Shown: one piece after another, positions 24,627-33,222 of the stretch
Layout of the letters: the number at the start of each line of letters is the position of its first letter
How positions within the stretch are numbered: the stretch's first letter is position 1
NCBI GenBank assembly: GCA_910589055.1
Contig: CAJURN010000001.1
Coordinates: 1 to 64,000, forward strand
Source: an uncultured Muribaculaceae bacterium
Lineage (GTDB): Bacteria; Bacteroidota; Bacteroidia; Bacteroidales; Muribaculaceae
Length of the DNA: 64,000 nucleotides
Reading direction: 5' to 3'
Notes under the pieces: model-generated
Told to the model about the DNA's origin: nothing
Seen by the model: only the letters and a program-made list of their open reading frames with translations
The model's database searches: none
Program-made: the position numbers and the translations under genes

Positions 24627-26737
24627 TTTGTTTTCAATCTTGGATTGGAACGTCTGTCAACAATAAAACGTGCAAAACGGTCCATTATTTTCTGGTTTTC
24701 AGGACAGGGATTCTTCAGCATGTCAATGAAGGAATAACTGCCTGTGTAATAAGCGATGGGAGAAGTGCTGAACACATGATGGCGCACAAAAGCGTCCATA
24801 TATGCGTTCATGCGGTCGTACGACGAGCCTTCAATCCCGTAGAGAGCCTTCGAGTCACATTCAAATTCCATTGCCATGCCGTTGGCAAGTGCGATGTCAA
24901 CCGCCTCGTCAAGACGCGAGTCGGGCACATCGTGGTGGAAGAAATGGTTGGGCTGGTGATAGGCCATGTCGAATCCCATATCCTGCCAGCGCTCGTGGCC
25001 TTTGGCGCGGAAATAAGGAATCCAGATGAATTCGAGCCCCTTACCGTGGATGTAAGGGGCGATATATTTGGGGAAGTCGCGGGTGGCTACGAGATCCTCG
25101 TCCACCCAATAGATTCCGGTCAGCTCGAGATTCTTGTAGCCTGCGGCGGCGAAGCGCTCTGTGAGTTGGTCGAGAAACCACTCGGAAGCGGCAATCTTGT
25201 CGTCGGTGTTCGAGAAATCAAGTTTCTTGCCGTTGAGCTCGCCCCAGTCCTTCTGGTCGGTTATGGCTGTGGGGAGCGTGAGCACGATGCGGTGCTTGAA
25301 TCCGGGGTCTCCTATCTCGGCCTTGGTGGCGGAGATGCACTTGTCGAGAGCGTCAAGCGACTTGCCTTTCTCGAAAATACGGTCGAGATACCACTCCCAG
25401 ATTTTGCGGTCGGCATTTTCCTTGCAATATCCGGGGGCGAGGTTATGGCCGTTGCCATCTGAGAAGTCAAGGAAAAGATAACCGTCGAAGAGCCAATCCT
25501 TCTTGCCGTCGGCAAACTTATGCGCCACATAGGGTTCGAACTGGTCCTGAGTCCAGTCGATGCGCTTCGCTCCACCCTGATAGATGAGAGCGAGATCACG
25601 TATTTTGCTCACCTTTGGAAAAGTCATCGGCTGCTGCACCTTGGCATCCTGCATTGCGCGGCGGTTGTGGCGCTTGATGATGTGGCGTGCCATGCGGTCG
25701 ATTACGCCTCGGTCGTAGGGATCGGTGCTCGCATTCATGTCAATCATTCCCTTTGTGCCGGAGTACCATGCAATGGCCGACTCATCATAGACGCCCTTTT
25801 TCTCAAACACGTCGATGTAGTCGATAAGGCGCTGATAATAACTGTCGGGGTCGGAATGTTGGGCGCGGCTCGTGCCCTGGGTCTCGAATTCCATTTCCAG
25901 ACCGAGACCGTACTTTTTCGACTCGTCGCAGGCATCTTCAAGCTGCTTCATGGGAATGTCGCGCTCGAAGAAGTAGTTGGGCTGCTGATAAGCGGCGTCG
26001 AAGCGGTACTTGTCCTTCCAGTTGAAGCGGAATTGCTCGTTATCCTTGTAGTAAGGAATCCAGTAGGCACGCAAGCCCTTGGAGCGCACGTAATCATTGA
26101 TTTCCGGAACGATGGCGCCGTTGGAAAACAGCGCTTCCTCAATCCAATATGTTCCGATAAGGTCGATGTTCTCGTATCCGGCCTTGTTGAAGCGGTCGAC
26201 AAGTTCGTCGACAAACCACTTGCATGCGGCCACCTTGTCGGCAGGATTGGAAAAATCGAGCTTGCGGCCATCAATCTTGCCCCAGTTCTTCTGATTGTTT
26301 ATCGGAGCGGGCATCGACAGCACCACTGTGTGGCGCATCGGAGGATTTCCGAGTGTCTTCTTTTCTTCGGAAATCAGCTTGTCGAGCGCGCCGAGCTTAG
26401 CATCCTCTTCAAAAAAGCGGTCGAGAAGCCACTCCCATTCTTTCTTGGTGGAAGGGGTGCCGTGGCTGCCGTTCTGGAAGGCTATACCGGAAGTTCCGGT
26501 TGTAAATTCCAGAAAGAGGAACGAATCGAAAAGCCAATCCCTGTCGCCGTTGGCGAAGGTGTGCACCACATACGGGCGCAGGTCGTCCTGCGTCCATTGT
26601 GGACGGTGGTCGCCTCCGGCATAGATGAGCGCGATGTCCGAAGTTGGGTCAGTGCCGTAGCGGTTTACCTCAGTCTGGCCGAACATAGACAGACACAAGG
26701 CAAGTGCTGCGGCGATAGTTGTCAGTCGTTTAATCAT
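24623..26737 (-). CDS. Secreted protein with two tandem DUF4855 domains
   Basis: 704 aa. Signal peptide about 1-20, then two DUF4855 modules (about 25-355 and 375-695) aligned along their whole length. Shared landmarks: W-T-Q-D-(D/Q), D-W-L-F-D-(S/G)-(F/Y)-L-F-L, E-W-(L/Y)-L-D-R-(F/I)-F, G-(T/I)-Y-W-(I/V)-(E/D)-E, Y-(W/I)-(I/W)-I-P-Y and (Y/H)-Q-P-N-(Y/H)-F-F. DUF4855 is predicted to be a TIM-barrel, glycoside-hydrolase-like fold; the E-E pair after T-Y-W in module 1 reads D-E in module 2. No activity is established to my knowledge. Overlaps both neighbours (1 bp upstream, 4 bp downstream). No sorting tail, unlike its two neighbours. Confidence 0.86.
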   Translation of the reverse strand: MIKRLTTIAAALALCLSMFGQTEVNRYGTDPTSDIALIYAGGDHRPQWTQDDLRPYVVHTFANGDRDWLFDSFLFLEFTTGTSGIAFQNGSHGTPSTKKEWEWLLDRFFEEDAKLGALDKLISEEKKTLGNPPMRHTVVLSMPAPINNQKNWGKIDGRKLDFSNPADKVAACKWFVDELVDRFNKAGYENIDLIGTYWIEEALFSNGAIVPEINDYVRSKGLRAYWIPYYKDNEQFRFNWKDKYRFDAAYQQPNYFFERDIPMKQLEDACDESKKYGLGLEMEFETQGTSRAQHSDPDSYYQRLIDYIDVFEKKGVYDESAIAWYSGTKGMIDMNASTDPYDRGVIDRMARHIIKRHNRRAMQDAKVQQPMTFPKVSKIRDLALIYQGGAKRIDWTQDQFEPYVAHKFADGKKDWLFDGYLFLDFSDGNGHNLAPGYCKENADRKIWEWYLDRIFEKGKSLDALDKCISATKAEIGDPGFKHRIVLTLPTAITDQKDWGELNGKKLDFSNTDDKIAASEWFLDQLTERFAAAGYKNLELTGIYWVDEDLVATRDFPKYIAPYIHGKGLEFIWIPYFRAKGHERWQDMGFDMAYHQPNHFFHHDVPDSRLDEAVDIALANGMAMEFECDSKALYGIEGSSYDRMNAYMDAFVRHHVFSTSPIAYYTGSYSFIDMLKNPCPENQKIMDRFARFIVDRRSNPRLKTK

Positions 26738-28074
26738 TATTTTACAAGAAGTTTTACAGATTTTCCTTTTCCATCGGTCACAACGTACACACCCTCAGGG
26801 CACGCGAAGCGACCTGCTCCGGCATGAACCAGTGCGCCGCTCACCGAGTAGCAACGCGCGTCGGGAGCATCGCCGGTGATGAATATCTCACCCTCTCCGG
26901 CGTAGGCATACATGGCGTGTTCCTCAACTGTGGGAATGAACACTCCGGCAGCCTTTTTCTTCTGACGGTCAATGACGATGGACGCGAGACGGTCCATGGT
27001 AGCGTGGTTCACGGGGTCGGAACTCTGAGCCATCTGAATCATGCCCTTCGAACCGGAATAATGAGCCACGGCCGATTCGTCCCAAACACCGTACTGCTCG
27101 TAGGCGTCGATATATTCGATAAGTCTCTGATGCATCTCGGGCGATACTTCGTGGAGGCCGTTGCTTGCGTCCTGAGTCTCAAACTCGAGTTCCATTCCGA
27201 GACCGTACTTCTTCGATTCCTCGATAGCCTGCACGAGCTGGCTGTAAGGAGGCAGCGTGCCGCCCCTTTCGTAGAAGAAGTAGTTGGGTTGCTGATAGGC
27301 CACGTCGAAGCGGTACTTGTCTTTCCAGTTGAATTTATATGCCTCATTATTGAGCATGTAAGGAATCCAGTAGGATTTCAGACCGAGGGTGCGGATATGG
27401 TCGTTGACTCCCGGAACGATGTCGCCGTTGGAGTACAGCGATTCCTCGAGCCAGTAGATACCGGCGAGTTCGATGTTCTGAAACTTCTCGGCATCGAAAC
27501 GCTCCTTGATCTGGGTGCAGAACCACTTGGTTGCCTTGGCGCGGTGCGATGAACGGAAGAAGTTCATGGCCTCTCCGTCGATTTCGCCCCAGTTGATATC
27601 GGCCCACACGGGAGCGCCGTTGCTGCCGTCTTTACATGGAGCGGGAGTGGTGATTATGACCTTGTGGCGCATCGTAGGTTCGCCGAGTGTCGCTTTCAGT
27701 TCGCCGATAAGCTCGTCGAGTGCATGCAGGTCGTGACCCTCTTCCATCACATGGTCGAGCCACCATACCCAGTCTTCTTTCTTGGCGGCAATCTGACCGT
27801 TGCCGCTGTTGGCGAGCACGGTGCCGTTGTGGAAGGATTCGAGGAAGAGGAAGCCGTCGTAGAACCATTCGCGATGACCGTCGGCGAACTCATGGGTGAC
27901 GTATGGCAGAAGGTTCTCTTTGTTCCATACGGCACGCTTTTCGAGGCCGCCGGAATAGATGAGACAGATGTCCGAGGTAAGATCGTCAGTACCGAAGGCA
28001 TTTACCTGGGTCTGTGCGTTGCCCGGGAAGGCGATAGCTCCTAAAAGGAGCGCGGATAGGTATTTCAGTTTCAT
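26737..28074 (-). CDS. Secreted single-domain DUF4855 protein with C-terminal sorting-type tail
   Basis: 445 aa. Signal peptide about 1-20, one DUF4855 module (about 25-385), then a short beta-rich tail (about 390-445: E-G-E-I-F-I-T-G-D-A-P ... E-G-V-Y-V-V-T-D-G-K-G). The module has the same landmarks as the two in the next gene (W-F-Y-D-G-F-L-F-L, G-I-Y-W-L-E-E, Y-W-I-P-Y, Y-Q-P-N-Y-F-F), so three homologous barrels are made from this transcript. The stop overlaps the next start (TAATG). Likely a glycosidase-like enzyme or binding protein acting outside the cell; substrate unknown. Confidence 0.86.
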   Translation of the reverse strand: MKLKYLSALLLGAIAFPGNAQTQVNAFGTDDLTSDICLIYSGGLEKRAVWNKENLLPYVTHEFADGHREWFYDGFLFLESFHNGTVLANSGNGQIAAKKEDWVWWLDHVMEEGHDLHALDELIGELKATLGEPTMRHKVIITTPAPCKDGSNGAPVWADINWGEIDGEAMNFFRSSHRAKATKWFCTQIKERFDAEKFQNIELAGIYWLEESLYSNGDIVPGVNDHIRTLGLKSYWIPYMLNNEAYKFNWKDKYRFDVAYQQPNYFFYERGGTLPPYSQLVQAIEESKKYGLGMELEFETQDASNGLHEVSPEMHQRLIEYIDAYEQYGVWDESAVAHYSGSKGMIQMAQSSDPVNHATMDRLASIVIDRQKKKAAGVFIPTVEEHAMYAYAGEGEIFITGDAPDARCYSVSGALVHAGAGRFACPEGVYVVTDGKGKSVKLLVK

Positions 28075-28107
28075 TGTGTTAATGATTGGTATCTTCTATG
28101 ATTGTGA

Positions 28108-31100
28108 TTATTCGTCAAGTTTCAGTGCATCACGCAGTATGGGAATAAGCGCGTCGCAGTAGGTGCGGAAAGCGCGGTCGGTGAAGTGTATCGAGTCGGA
28201 CGAGCCGTCGCCGTCGGCCGGCACAATCTTCTCGGTGCTGATGTAGTAGGTGTTTATCAAGCCCTCGGCCACCATCTTGTCGTACATCTTCTTTATGGCC
28301 TCGTTCTTGGCCTTGATTGTGGCGGCAATCTTGGTGTCGAGCTGGGCGTGGGTGAAAATCGGGTCTTCGATAAACACCAGAGGCACGTCGGGACGGCGGT
28401 CGCGCAGTATCTTTACAAACGCTTCAGTCTTGCCGTTTATTTCATCCACAAGCGCGTTCGGCACAAAATCGAGCACATACACCGAAGCATCCACATCGGC
28501 CATCATGCGGGCCACCTCATAGTCGAGGTGGGCGTTGGCGCTGAAGCCGAGGTTGATGGTCTCGGTGTCGAGTTCGCGGCGGATTATGTTCGAGGCCGCC
28601 ATACCGGGACGCGACGCCGTGGCGCCGTGGGCTATGGAGCTGCCGTAGATCACCACCGGCTTTCGGGCTTTCGACGGAAATTCCACCTCAGGCTGCTCTA
28701 TCACGGAGCCGGGAGCAATGCCGATTTCAAGCGATTTCAAGCCGTCGTAGAGCGGCAGATGAAGCATGTATTCATGCATCTCAGGCTCCATGTTGTCGAT
28801 GATGAGGGTTGTGGTCGGGTCGGTATACGGAATCGCAGGAGCGAGGAAGCGCCACTGGCCGGAGGGCGAGAGATAGTACAGGTCGGCACCGCGGCTTGCC
28901 AGCGACGACATGTGTTTCATGTCGTTGCGGGTGAGCGATTCCCAGCGCAGGGCTATGCGGGGCGAGTTGGAGCGGAAGCGGATAGCCATGCCGGTAGTGT
29001 GCTGCCCAAGCTCGTACAGTGCCTCGCGAGTGCCTTTTTTCAGGAAAGCGGGCACGCGGGTGTAGAGGGGAAGCGAGTCGGGATAGCAACGGCCGAGCAA
29101 CGGGAAGTCAGTGCCCTTGTGCCATGTCATGTCCTGAATGGGGTCGGCTGTGGGTTCGAGCTGTTTCACGGGAGCCACGGGAGCGAGGATATCGTTTACC
29201 TTGCGCACGCGCTGTTTTTTCACCGTGAAGGGTTTCGCGGCATAGTCCGCAGCGCTGTTTCCAAGGCGTGCGGTGTATTCGCCCGGCTCGGTCACCCATG
29301 CCGAACGTGCCTCGTCGAAAGACGCGAATTCATCGTCGCTTACGGTGATTGTGATTTTCTGAGATTCTCCGGGGGCGAGTTCGCGGGTCTTGGCGAATCC
29401 GCGGAGTTCGCGCTCGGGCTTTATCATGTCCTTTCCGGGGGCGGTGACGTAAAGCTGCACCACCTCACGACCCGGACGGTCGCCGGTGTTAGTAACGGTC
29501 ACAGTCACGGTAGTCTTGTCGCCACGGCGGTTGATTTTCATGTCGGAATATTGGAAATCGGTGTAGCTGAGACCGTAGCCGAAGGGATATGACACCTTGC
29601 GGCCAGTCTTGCCAAACCAGCGGTATCCCACCCAGATGCCTTCCTCATAGTTGGTGTAGTCGAAGTTGCGTCCTTCGGTCTGGCCCACGTAAGGATAGTT
29701 GGCGGCGGAGGGGGTGTCGCCATAATGCACGGGGAAGGTCATCGGCAGGCGTCCCGAAGGATTCACCGCACCGCTGAGCACATCGGCCACGGCATAGCCA
29801 CATTCCTGGCCGGGAAACCACGACAGCAATATCGCGTCGGGCATGTCCTTCCACGATGCTGTCTCGATTACGCCGCACACGTTGAGAACCACAACCACGG
29901 GCTTGCCCTTGGCATGGAAGGCCTTGCAAACGGAGGAAATCATTGCCTTCTCGGTTGCGGAGAGGTTGAAATCGTTGGCGACACGGCGGTCGGAGGTCTC
30001 GCCGGATTCGCGGCCTACGACAACCACAGCCACATCATCGGCCTTGGCGCGGCTCTCAATCATGTAAGTGGCGCGACTGAGGTCCATTTCAGGCACGACA
30101 GGACGGTGATAGGATATTTTCTGCCACTCGGGACACTGGGGATGCTTGTCGTTGAGCAGAGCCACGGCAGCATTGTTGCCACGGTAGATTTCGGTAAGCG
30201 TGGAATCCACCTTGAATCCGGCCTCGGCGAGTCCGCGGTCGATGTCCACCACATAAGCCTTGTTGACATTCGACGAACCGGTTCCGCCGGGGAGCGACTG
30301 GTAGGCCGACGTGCCGAACAGCGCCACACGTGCGCCGGGCTTGAGCGGCAGCAGGCGGTCATTGTTTTTCAGAAGCACCATTGCCTCGGCACCGATGCGG
30401 CGCGACAGAGCGGCTCCGGCCTTCAGGTCGGGCTGCGAGGCGGTCCAGCCCTTGGCCGAGAGCGAGCGGGCTGCAAGGCGCAGCACATCGGCCACGCAGG
30501 AGTCAACATCGGCCTCGGTGACAGCTCCGGAGCGTACGGCTTCAAGAATTTCCTCGACGATGGCAGGCGAGCCGGGCATGATGAGCGCGGTGCGAGCCTT
30601 GATTAGGTCGGCTGCGGGACGGTGAACAAACCAGTCGGTCACGGCAGTTCCGTTGAAGCCCCATTCATCGCGCAGCAGCGTCTGCATAAGCTCGCGGTTG
30701 GTCTGCGTGTAAGTGCCGCCGATAAGGTTGTAGGACGGCATTACCGTCCAGGGGCGCGCGTCGCGCACACACATCTCGAACGGTTTGAGATAAATCTCAC
30801 GGAGGGCGCGGCGGTTGATGCGCGCGTCGTTATATTTTTTTCCTGTCTGCTGGTTGTTAGCCACAAAGTGCTTAAGGCTTGTGCCCACACCGTGGTCCTG
30901 GATACCGCGGATAACTTCCGTGGCGAGAGCACCGGCAAGGAAAGGATCTTCGGAATAATATTCGAAATTTCGGCCACACAGGGGATTGCGCATGATATTG
31001 ACGCCGGGCGTCAGCAGCACATCCACACCGTAGGCGCGGGATTCGGCGCCCATAGCTTCGCCCTGGGCACGGGCGGCATCGCGGTCGAAAGTTGCCGCGA

Positions 31101-31521
31101 GGGCAGTTGTCGAGGGAAAAGCCGTACACCACAGCGGGTCGGTCACGGCATCCTGATTGATTTTGCCCGAAGCGCGTTCCGACACGGGGATTCCGTTGTC
31201 GTCGTACACTTCCTCCACCTCAATCCAGGGCATCGGGTTGATGCGCGGGCCCACGGGGCCGTCGGCAAGGTTAAGTGCGGGGATTCCAAATTCGGGCATG
31301 GCGCGCGTCCATCCTGCCGCACCGGCTGTTATGTGGCTCGGGGCTTCGGAAGTGGCTGGAGCGCCGGAGAGCAGTTTCGCTTTCTGCTCGAGCGTAAGTT
31401 GTTTTAGAATGGCTTGCACGTCGGCAGGCTGGATATTCTGAGATTTGGCGGCTACCGCCGGGTCAGCCACAGTAATGGCCGAAAGTAATAAAGCTGTCGA
31501 AATAAAGCCGTGTAATTTCAT
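28108..31521 (-). CDS. GH3 beta-glycosidase fused to a C-terminal SGNH/GDSL esterase
   Basis: 1137 aa. Signal peptide about 1-24. GH3 N-domain about 35-350 with K217-H218-F in S-L-K-H-F-V-A-N-N and nucleophile D296 in V-T-D-W. GH3 C-domain about 370-600 and Fn3-like domain about 665-745 (G-R-E-V-V-Q-L-Y-V). Then an SGNH N-terminal beta domain (about 785-945) and an SGNH hydrolase domain (about 955-1130) with G960-S-S962, N in F-V-P-N, and D1109-S-I-H1112. Both active sites look complete. A single protein could remove a beta-linked sugar and an O-acyl group from the same glycan. A terminator-like hairpin lies just upstream of its start. Confidence 0.92.
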   Translation of the reverse strand: MKLHGFISTALLLSAITVADPAVAAKSQNIQPADVQAILKQLTLEQKAKLLSGAPATSEAPSHITAGAAGWTRAMPEFGIPALNLADGPVGPRINPMPWIEVEEVYDDNGIPVSERASGKINQDAVTDPLWCTAFPSTTALAATFDRDAARAQGEAMGAESRAYGVDVLLTPGVNIMRNPLCGRNFEYYSEDPFLAGALATEVIRGIQDHGVGTSLKHFVANNQQTGKKYNDARINRRALREIYLKPFEMCVRDARPWTVMPSYNLIGGTYTQTNRELMQTLLRDEWGFNGTAVTDWFVHRPAADLIKARTALIMPGSPAIVEEILEAVRSGAVTEADVDSCVADVLRLAARSLSAKGWTASQPDLKAGAALSRRIGAEAMVLLKNNDRLLPLKPGARVALFGTSAYQSLPGGTGSSNVNKAYVVDIDRGLAEAGFKVDSTLTEIYRGNNAAVALLNDKHPQCPEWQKISYHRPVVPEMDLSRATYMIESRAKADDVAVVVVGRESGETSDRRVANDFNLSATEKAMISSVCKAFHAKGKPVVVVLNVCGVIETASWKDMPDAILLSWFPGQECGYAVADVLSGAVNPSGRLPMTFPVHYGDTPSAANYPYVGQTEGRNFDYTNYEEGIWVGYRWFGKTGRKVSYPFGYGLSYTDFQYSDMKINRRGDKTTVTVTVTNTGDRPGREVVQLYVTAPGKDMIKPERELRGFAKTRELAPGESQKITITVSDDEFASFDEARSAWVTEPGEYTARLGNSAADYAAKPFTVKKQRVRKVNDILAPVAPVKQLEPTADPIQDMTWHKGTDFPLLGRCYPDSLPLYTRVPAFLKKGTREALYELGQHTTGMAIRFRSNSPRIALRWESLTRNDMKHMSSLASRGADLYYLSPSGQWRFLAPAIPYTDPTTTLIIDNMEPEMHEYMLHLPLYDGLKSLEIGIAPGSVIEQPEVEFPSKARKPVVIYGSSIAHGATASRPGMAASNIIRRELDTETINLGFSANAHLDYEVARMMADVDASVYVLDFVPNALVDEINGKTEAFVKILRDRRPDVPLVFIEDPIFTHAQLDTKIAATIKAKNEAIKKMYDKMVAEGLINTYYISTEKIVPADGDGSSDSIHFTDRAFRTYCDALIPILRDALKLDE

Positions 31522-31545
31522 TGCAGTTATCCGGGATAGTAAAAG

Positions 31546-31571
31546 AAGGGGCGGACGCCAGTCCGCCCCTT
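31546..31571 (-). terminator. Internal terminator/attenuator ahead of the GH3 gene
   Basis: Perfect 11-bp GC-rich stem (31546-31556 with 31561-31571) closed by a 4-nt loop, followed on the minus strand by CTTTTACT. It lies between the heptad array and the GH3 start (25 bp away), within the locus, so it may cut expression of the distal eight genes or stabilise a processed end. Confidence 0.7.
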
Positions 31572-31613
31572 GGGTTTAAAGTTTTATAGGATTAATAAGA
31601 CCTATATGATTCC

Positions 31614-31778
31614 TGATTAAGGATTAAGGATTGGGGATCAAGGATTAGGGATTAGGGATTAAGGATTAAAGATCAAGGATATATTTTAATCTTTAGTCCT
31701 TAATCTTTCGTCTTTAATCTTTAATCATTAATCTTTAATCATTAATCTTTAATCGTTAATCTTTAATCGTCATTAAAG
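31614..31778. repeat. Inverted pair of heptanucleotide arrays
   Basis: Left arm (about 31614-31680) is ~9 degenerate GGATTAAG units and the right arm (about 31686-31775) is ~12 units of the complementary TTTAATC type, so the whole region can fold into one long imperfect hairpin. It lies directly 3' of the minus-strand gene ending at 31787. In that gene's sense strand the first units read GATTAAAG, the same polarity as the array at 3281. Confidence 0.88.
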
Positions 31779-31786
31779 AATAGTCA

Positions 31787-33091
31787 TTAAAGCACCACCT
31801 TTTCGGCCTTTGCGCCCTGGCGCTTGATGAAGAGGCCGTTTTCGGGGTTGGCAACGCGTACGCCCTGGAGGTTGAAGTATTCAACGGGAGCGTTTTCGTC
31901 AGCTACTTCGATGCCGTTAACGCCACCTTGTTCACTTTCGGGAACGGTGAATTTCCACTTGGACATTGCGTTCATGGGAGAAGCGGAACCGCAGTTGTAG
32001 ATGTAAACCGAGTTGGGATCACCTTCAACAGCTTCAACGCTCATACCGCGCCAGTAGTTGTTGGTGACGAAGTTGAGAGCGTATGTCTCGGGATCGGAAG
32101 AAGCATAAACGATAGCCTTGAGGCAGCTTGCCTTAAGTTCGTCAACAACGGGTTCGCTCACGGGAGAGTCGAGGAGTTCTACCTTGCAAACACCGAAACC
32201 GTCGGCAGAACCGTTACCGGTAGGATAAGCAACGTAGTCAACACCATTTATTGTGAAGCATACGAAACCACATTCACCAATATGGTTAGGAGTGCGCATG
32301 AACTTGCCGGTCTGTTCCCATACGGGGTTTTCGTCCTCATCAAGAACCTCCTCAAGAGTCATGATGCAGTTAGCGAGATTATGACTTGCATCGGTAACAT
32401 TAAAAACAGGATTAACAAACGCAGCAAGTTTCTTTCCGGTTTCACCATACTGCTGTGCGGCACCGGTGGAAGCTACGGAAGCTGTAACGGTTCCGTCAAC
32501 CTTGGGGAACATAGATACATCTAAAGAATACTCCGATGTGAAATATCCCTTATACTGCTCAAAAAGGAATTCAGAGATGCAACCACCAAACTGGCGGGGA
32601 GCATAAATAGCCCAAATACCTTTTGAAACATCACCGTAAACCTGGCTGAATCCGTCGAAACGGCCTGTACTTGCACTGGAGGCGAACTGAGCATAGTCGG
32701 TGAGAACACTGAGGTTATCGGCATCAATCACTGCAACACCGGAAGTTGCTGCATAAGCACCGTCGAAAGCCTTGTCGTCGACACGTACGATAACATGACC
32801 GGCGTTGTCGCAGCTGATGTTTGTCCAAACGTTTTTGCTGAGCTTAATGTCCTGTTCGAAGCCTTTTTCGCCATAAACCTTAACGGTCTTGTTGGCCTTG
32901 TCAGTCCAGAAGAAACGGTCGTTTGTACCGATACCCATGCGGATGTCACCTGAGTTGGTTGCCATGTCGGTGTTGGCCCATTCGAGAGTGAGCTTGTAGT
33001 TGTCACGAACTACAATCTGACCGGGGGTGTAGTCTGCCGATGCGGCGAGAGATGCCATGGCAGCTGCCGAAAGAAGTAATACTTTTTTCAT
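31787..33091 (-). CDS. Secreted protein, one copy of an unrecognised ~400-residue module plus sorting-type tail
   Basis: 434 aa. Signal peptide about 1-19. The module (about 20-390) contains motifs that recur in the upstream 854-aa protein: a G-(V/I)-G-(A/T)-N-D-(L/R)-F-(Y/F) element, D-(N/D)-A-G-(H/N)-(V/A)-I-(V/I)-R, and (Y/F)-V-(A/I)-Y-P-T-G. The spacing suggests short repeated beta-blades (propeller-like), which is inference. The tail (about 392-434) carries V-E-Y-F-N-L-Q-G-V-R-V and G-L-F-I-K-R-Q-G. No known enzyme motif is visible. Surface glycan binding would fit the locus but is unproven. Confidence 0.8.
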   Translation of the reverse strand: MKKVLLLSAAAMASLAASADYTPGQIVVRDNYKLTLEWANTDMATNSGDIRMGIGTNDRFFWTDKANKTVKVYGEKGFEQDIKLSKNVWTNISCDNAGHVIVRVDDKAFDGAYAATSGVAVIDADNLSVLTDYAQFASSASTGRFDGFSQVYGDVSKGIWAIYAPRQFGGCISEFLFEQYKGYFTSEYSLDVSMFPKVDGTVTASVASTGAAQQYGETGKKLAAFVNPVFNVTDASHNLANCIMTLEEVLDEDENPVWEQTGKFMRTPNHIGECGFVCFTINGVDYVAYPTGNGSADGFGVCKVELLDSPVSEPVVDELKASCLKAIVYASSDPETYALNFVTNNYWRGMSVEAVEGDPNSVYIYNCGSASPMNAMSKWKFTVPESEQGGVNGIEVADENAPVEYFNLQGVRVANPENGLFIKRQGAKAEKVVL

Positions 33092-33136
33092 TTTGTTTAA
33101 AATTTGAGGTTAATAATAAGGAGTGTCTTTTTTAGG

Positions 33137-33222
33137 GGATTAAAGGATTATGGATTAAGGATTAATCTTTAATCATTAACAACTAATCCTTAATCCCTTA
33201 ATCTTTAATATTTAATCACTTT
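33137..33222. repeat. Inverted heptanucleotide arrays at a gene 3' end
   Basis: Four GGATTAA-type units (33137-33164) face about five TTAATCC/TTTAATC units (33187-33222). The array runs into the last codons and the stop of the 854-aa gene. It can fold back on itself and probably works as a 3' UTR structure. Confidence 0.85.

Noticed and set aside
25520..26827. Open frame of 435 codons on the plus strand opposite the DUF4855 genes
   Set aside because: It is the antisense of two well-supported genes, has no signal peptide or family features, and arises from the GC-rich third-codon pattern.
28186..29592. Open frame of 468 codons on the plus strand opposite the GH3-SGNH gene
   Set aside because: Antisense shadow of a gene with complete catalytic motifs; composition is His/Gly/Val-rich as in other shadows.
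31614..31778. Telomere-like or integrative-element end
   Set aside because: The same heptad occurs at several gene 3' ends inside the window with no integrase or att-like direct repeats.
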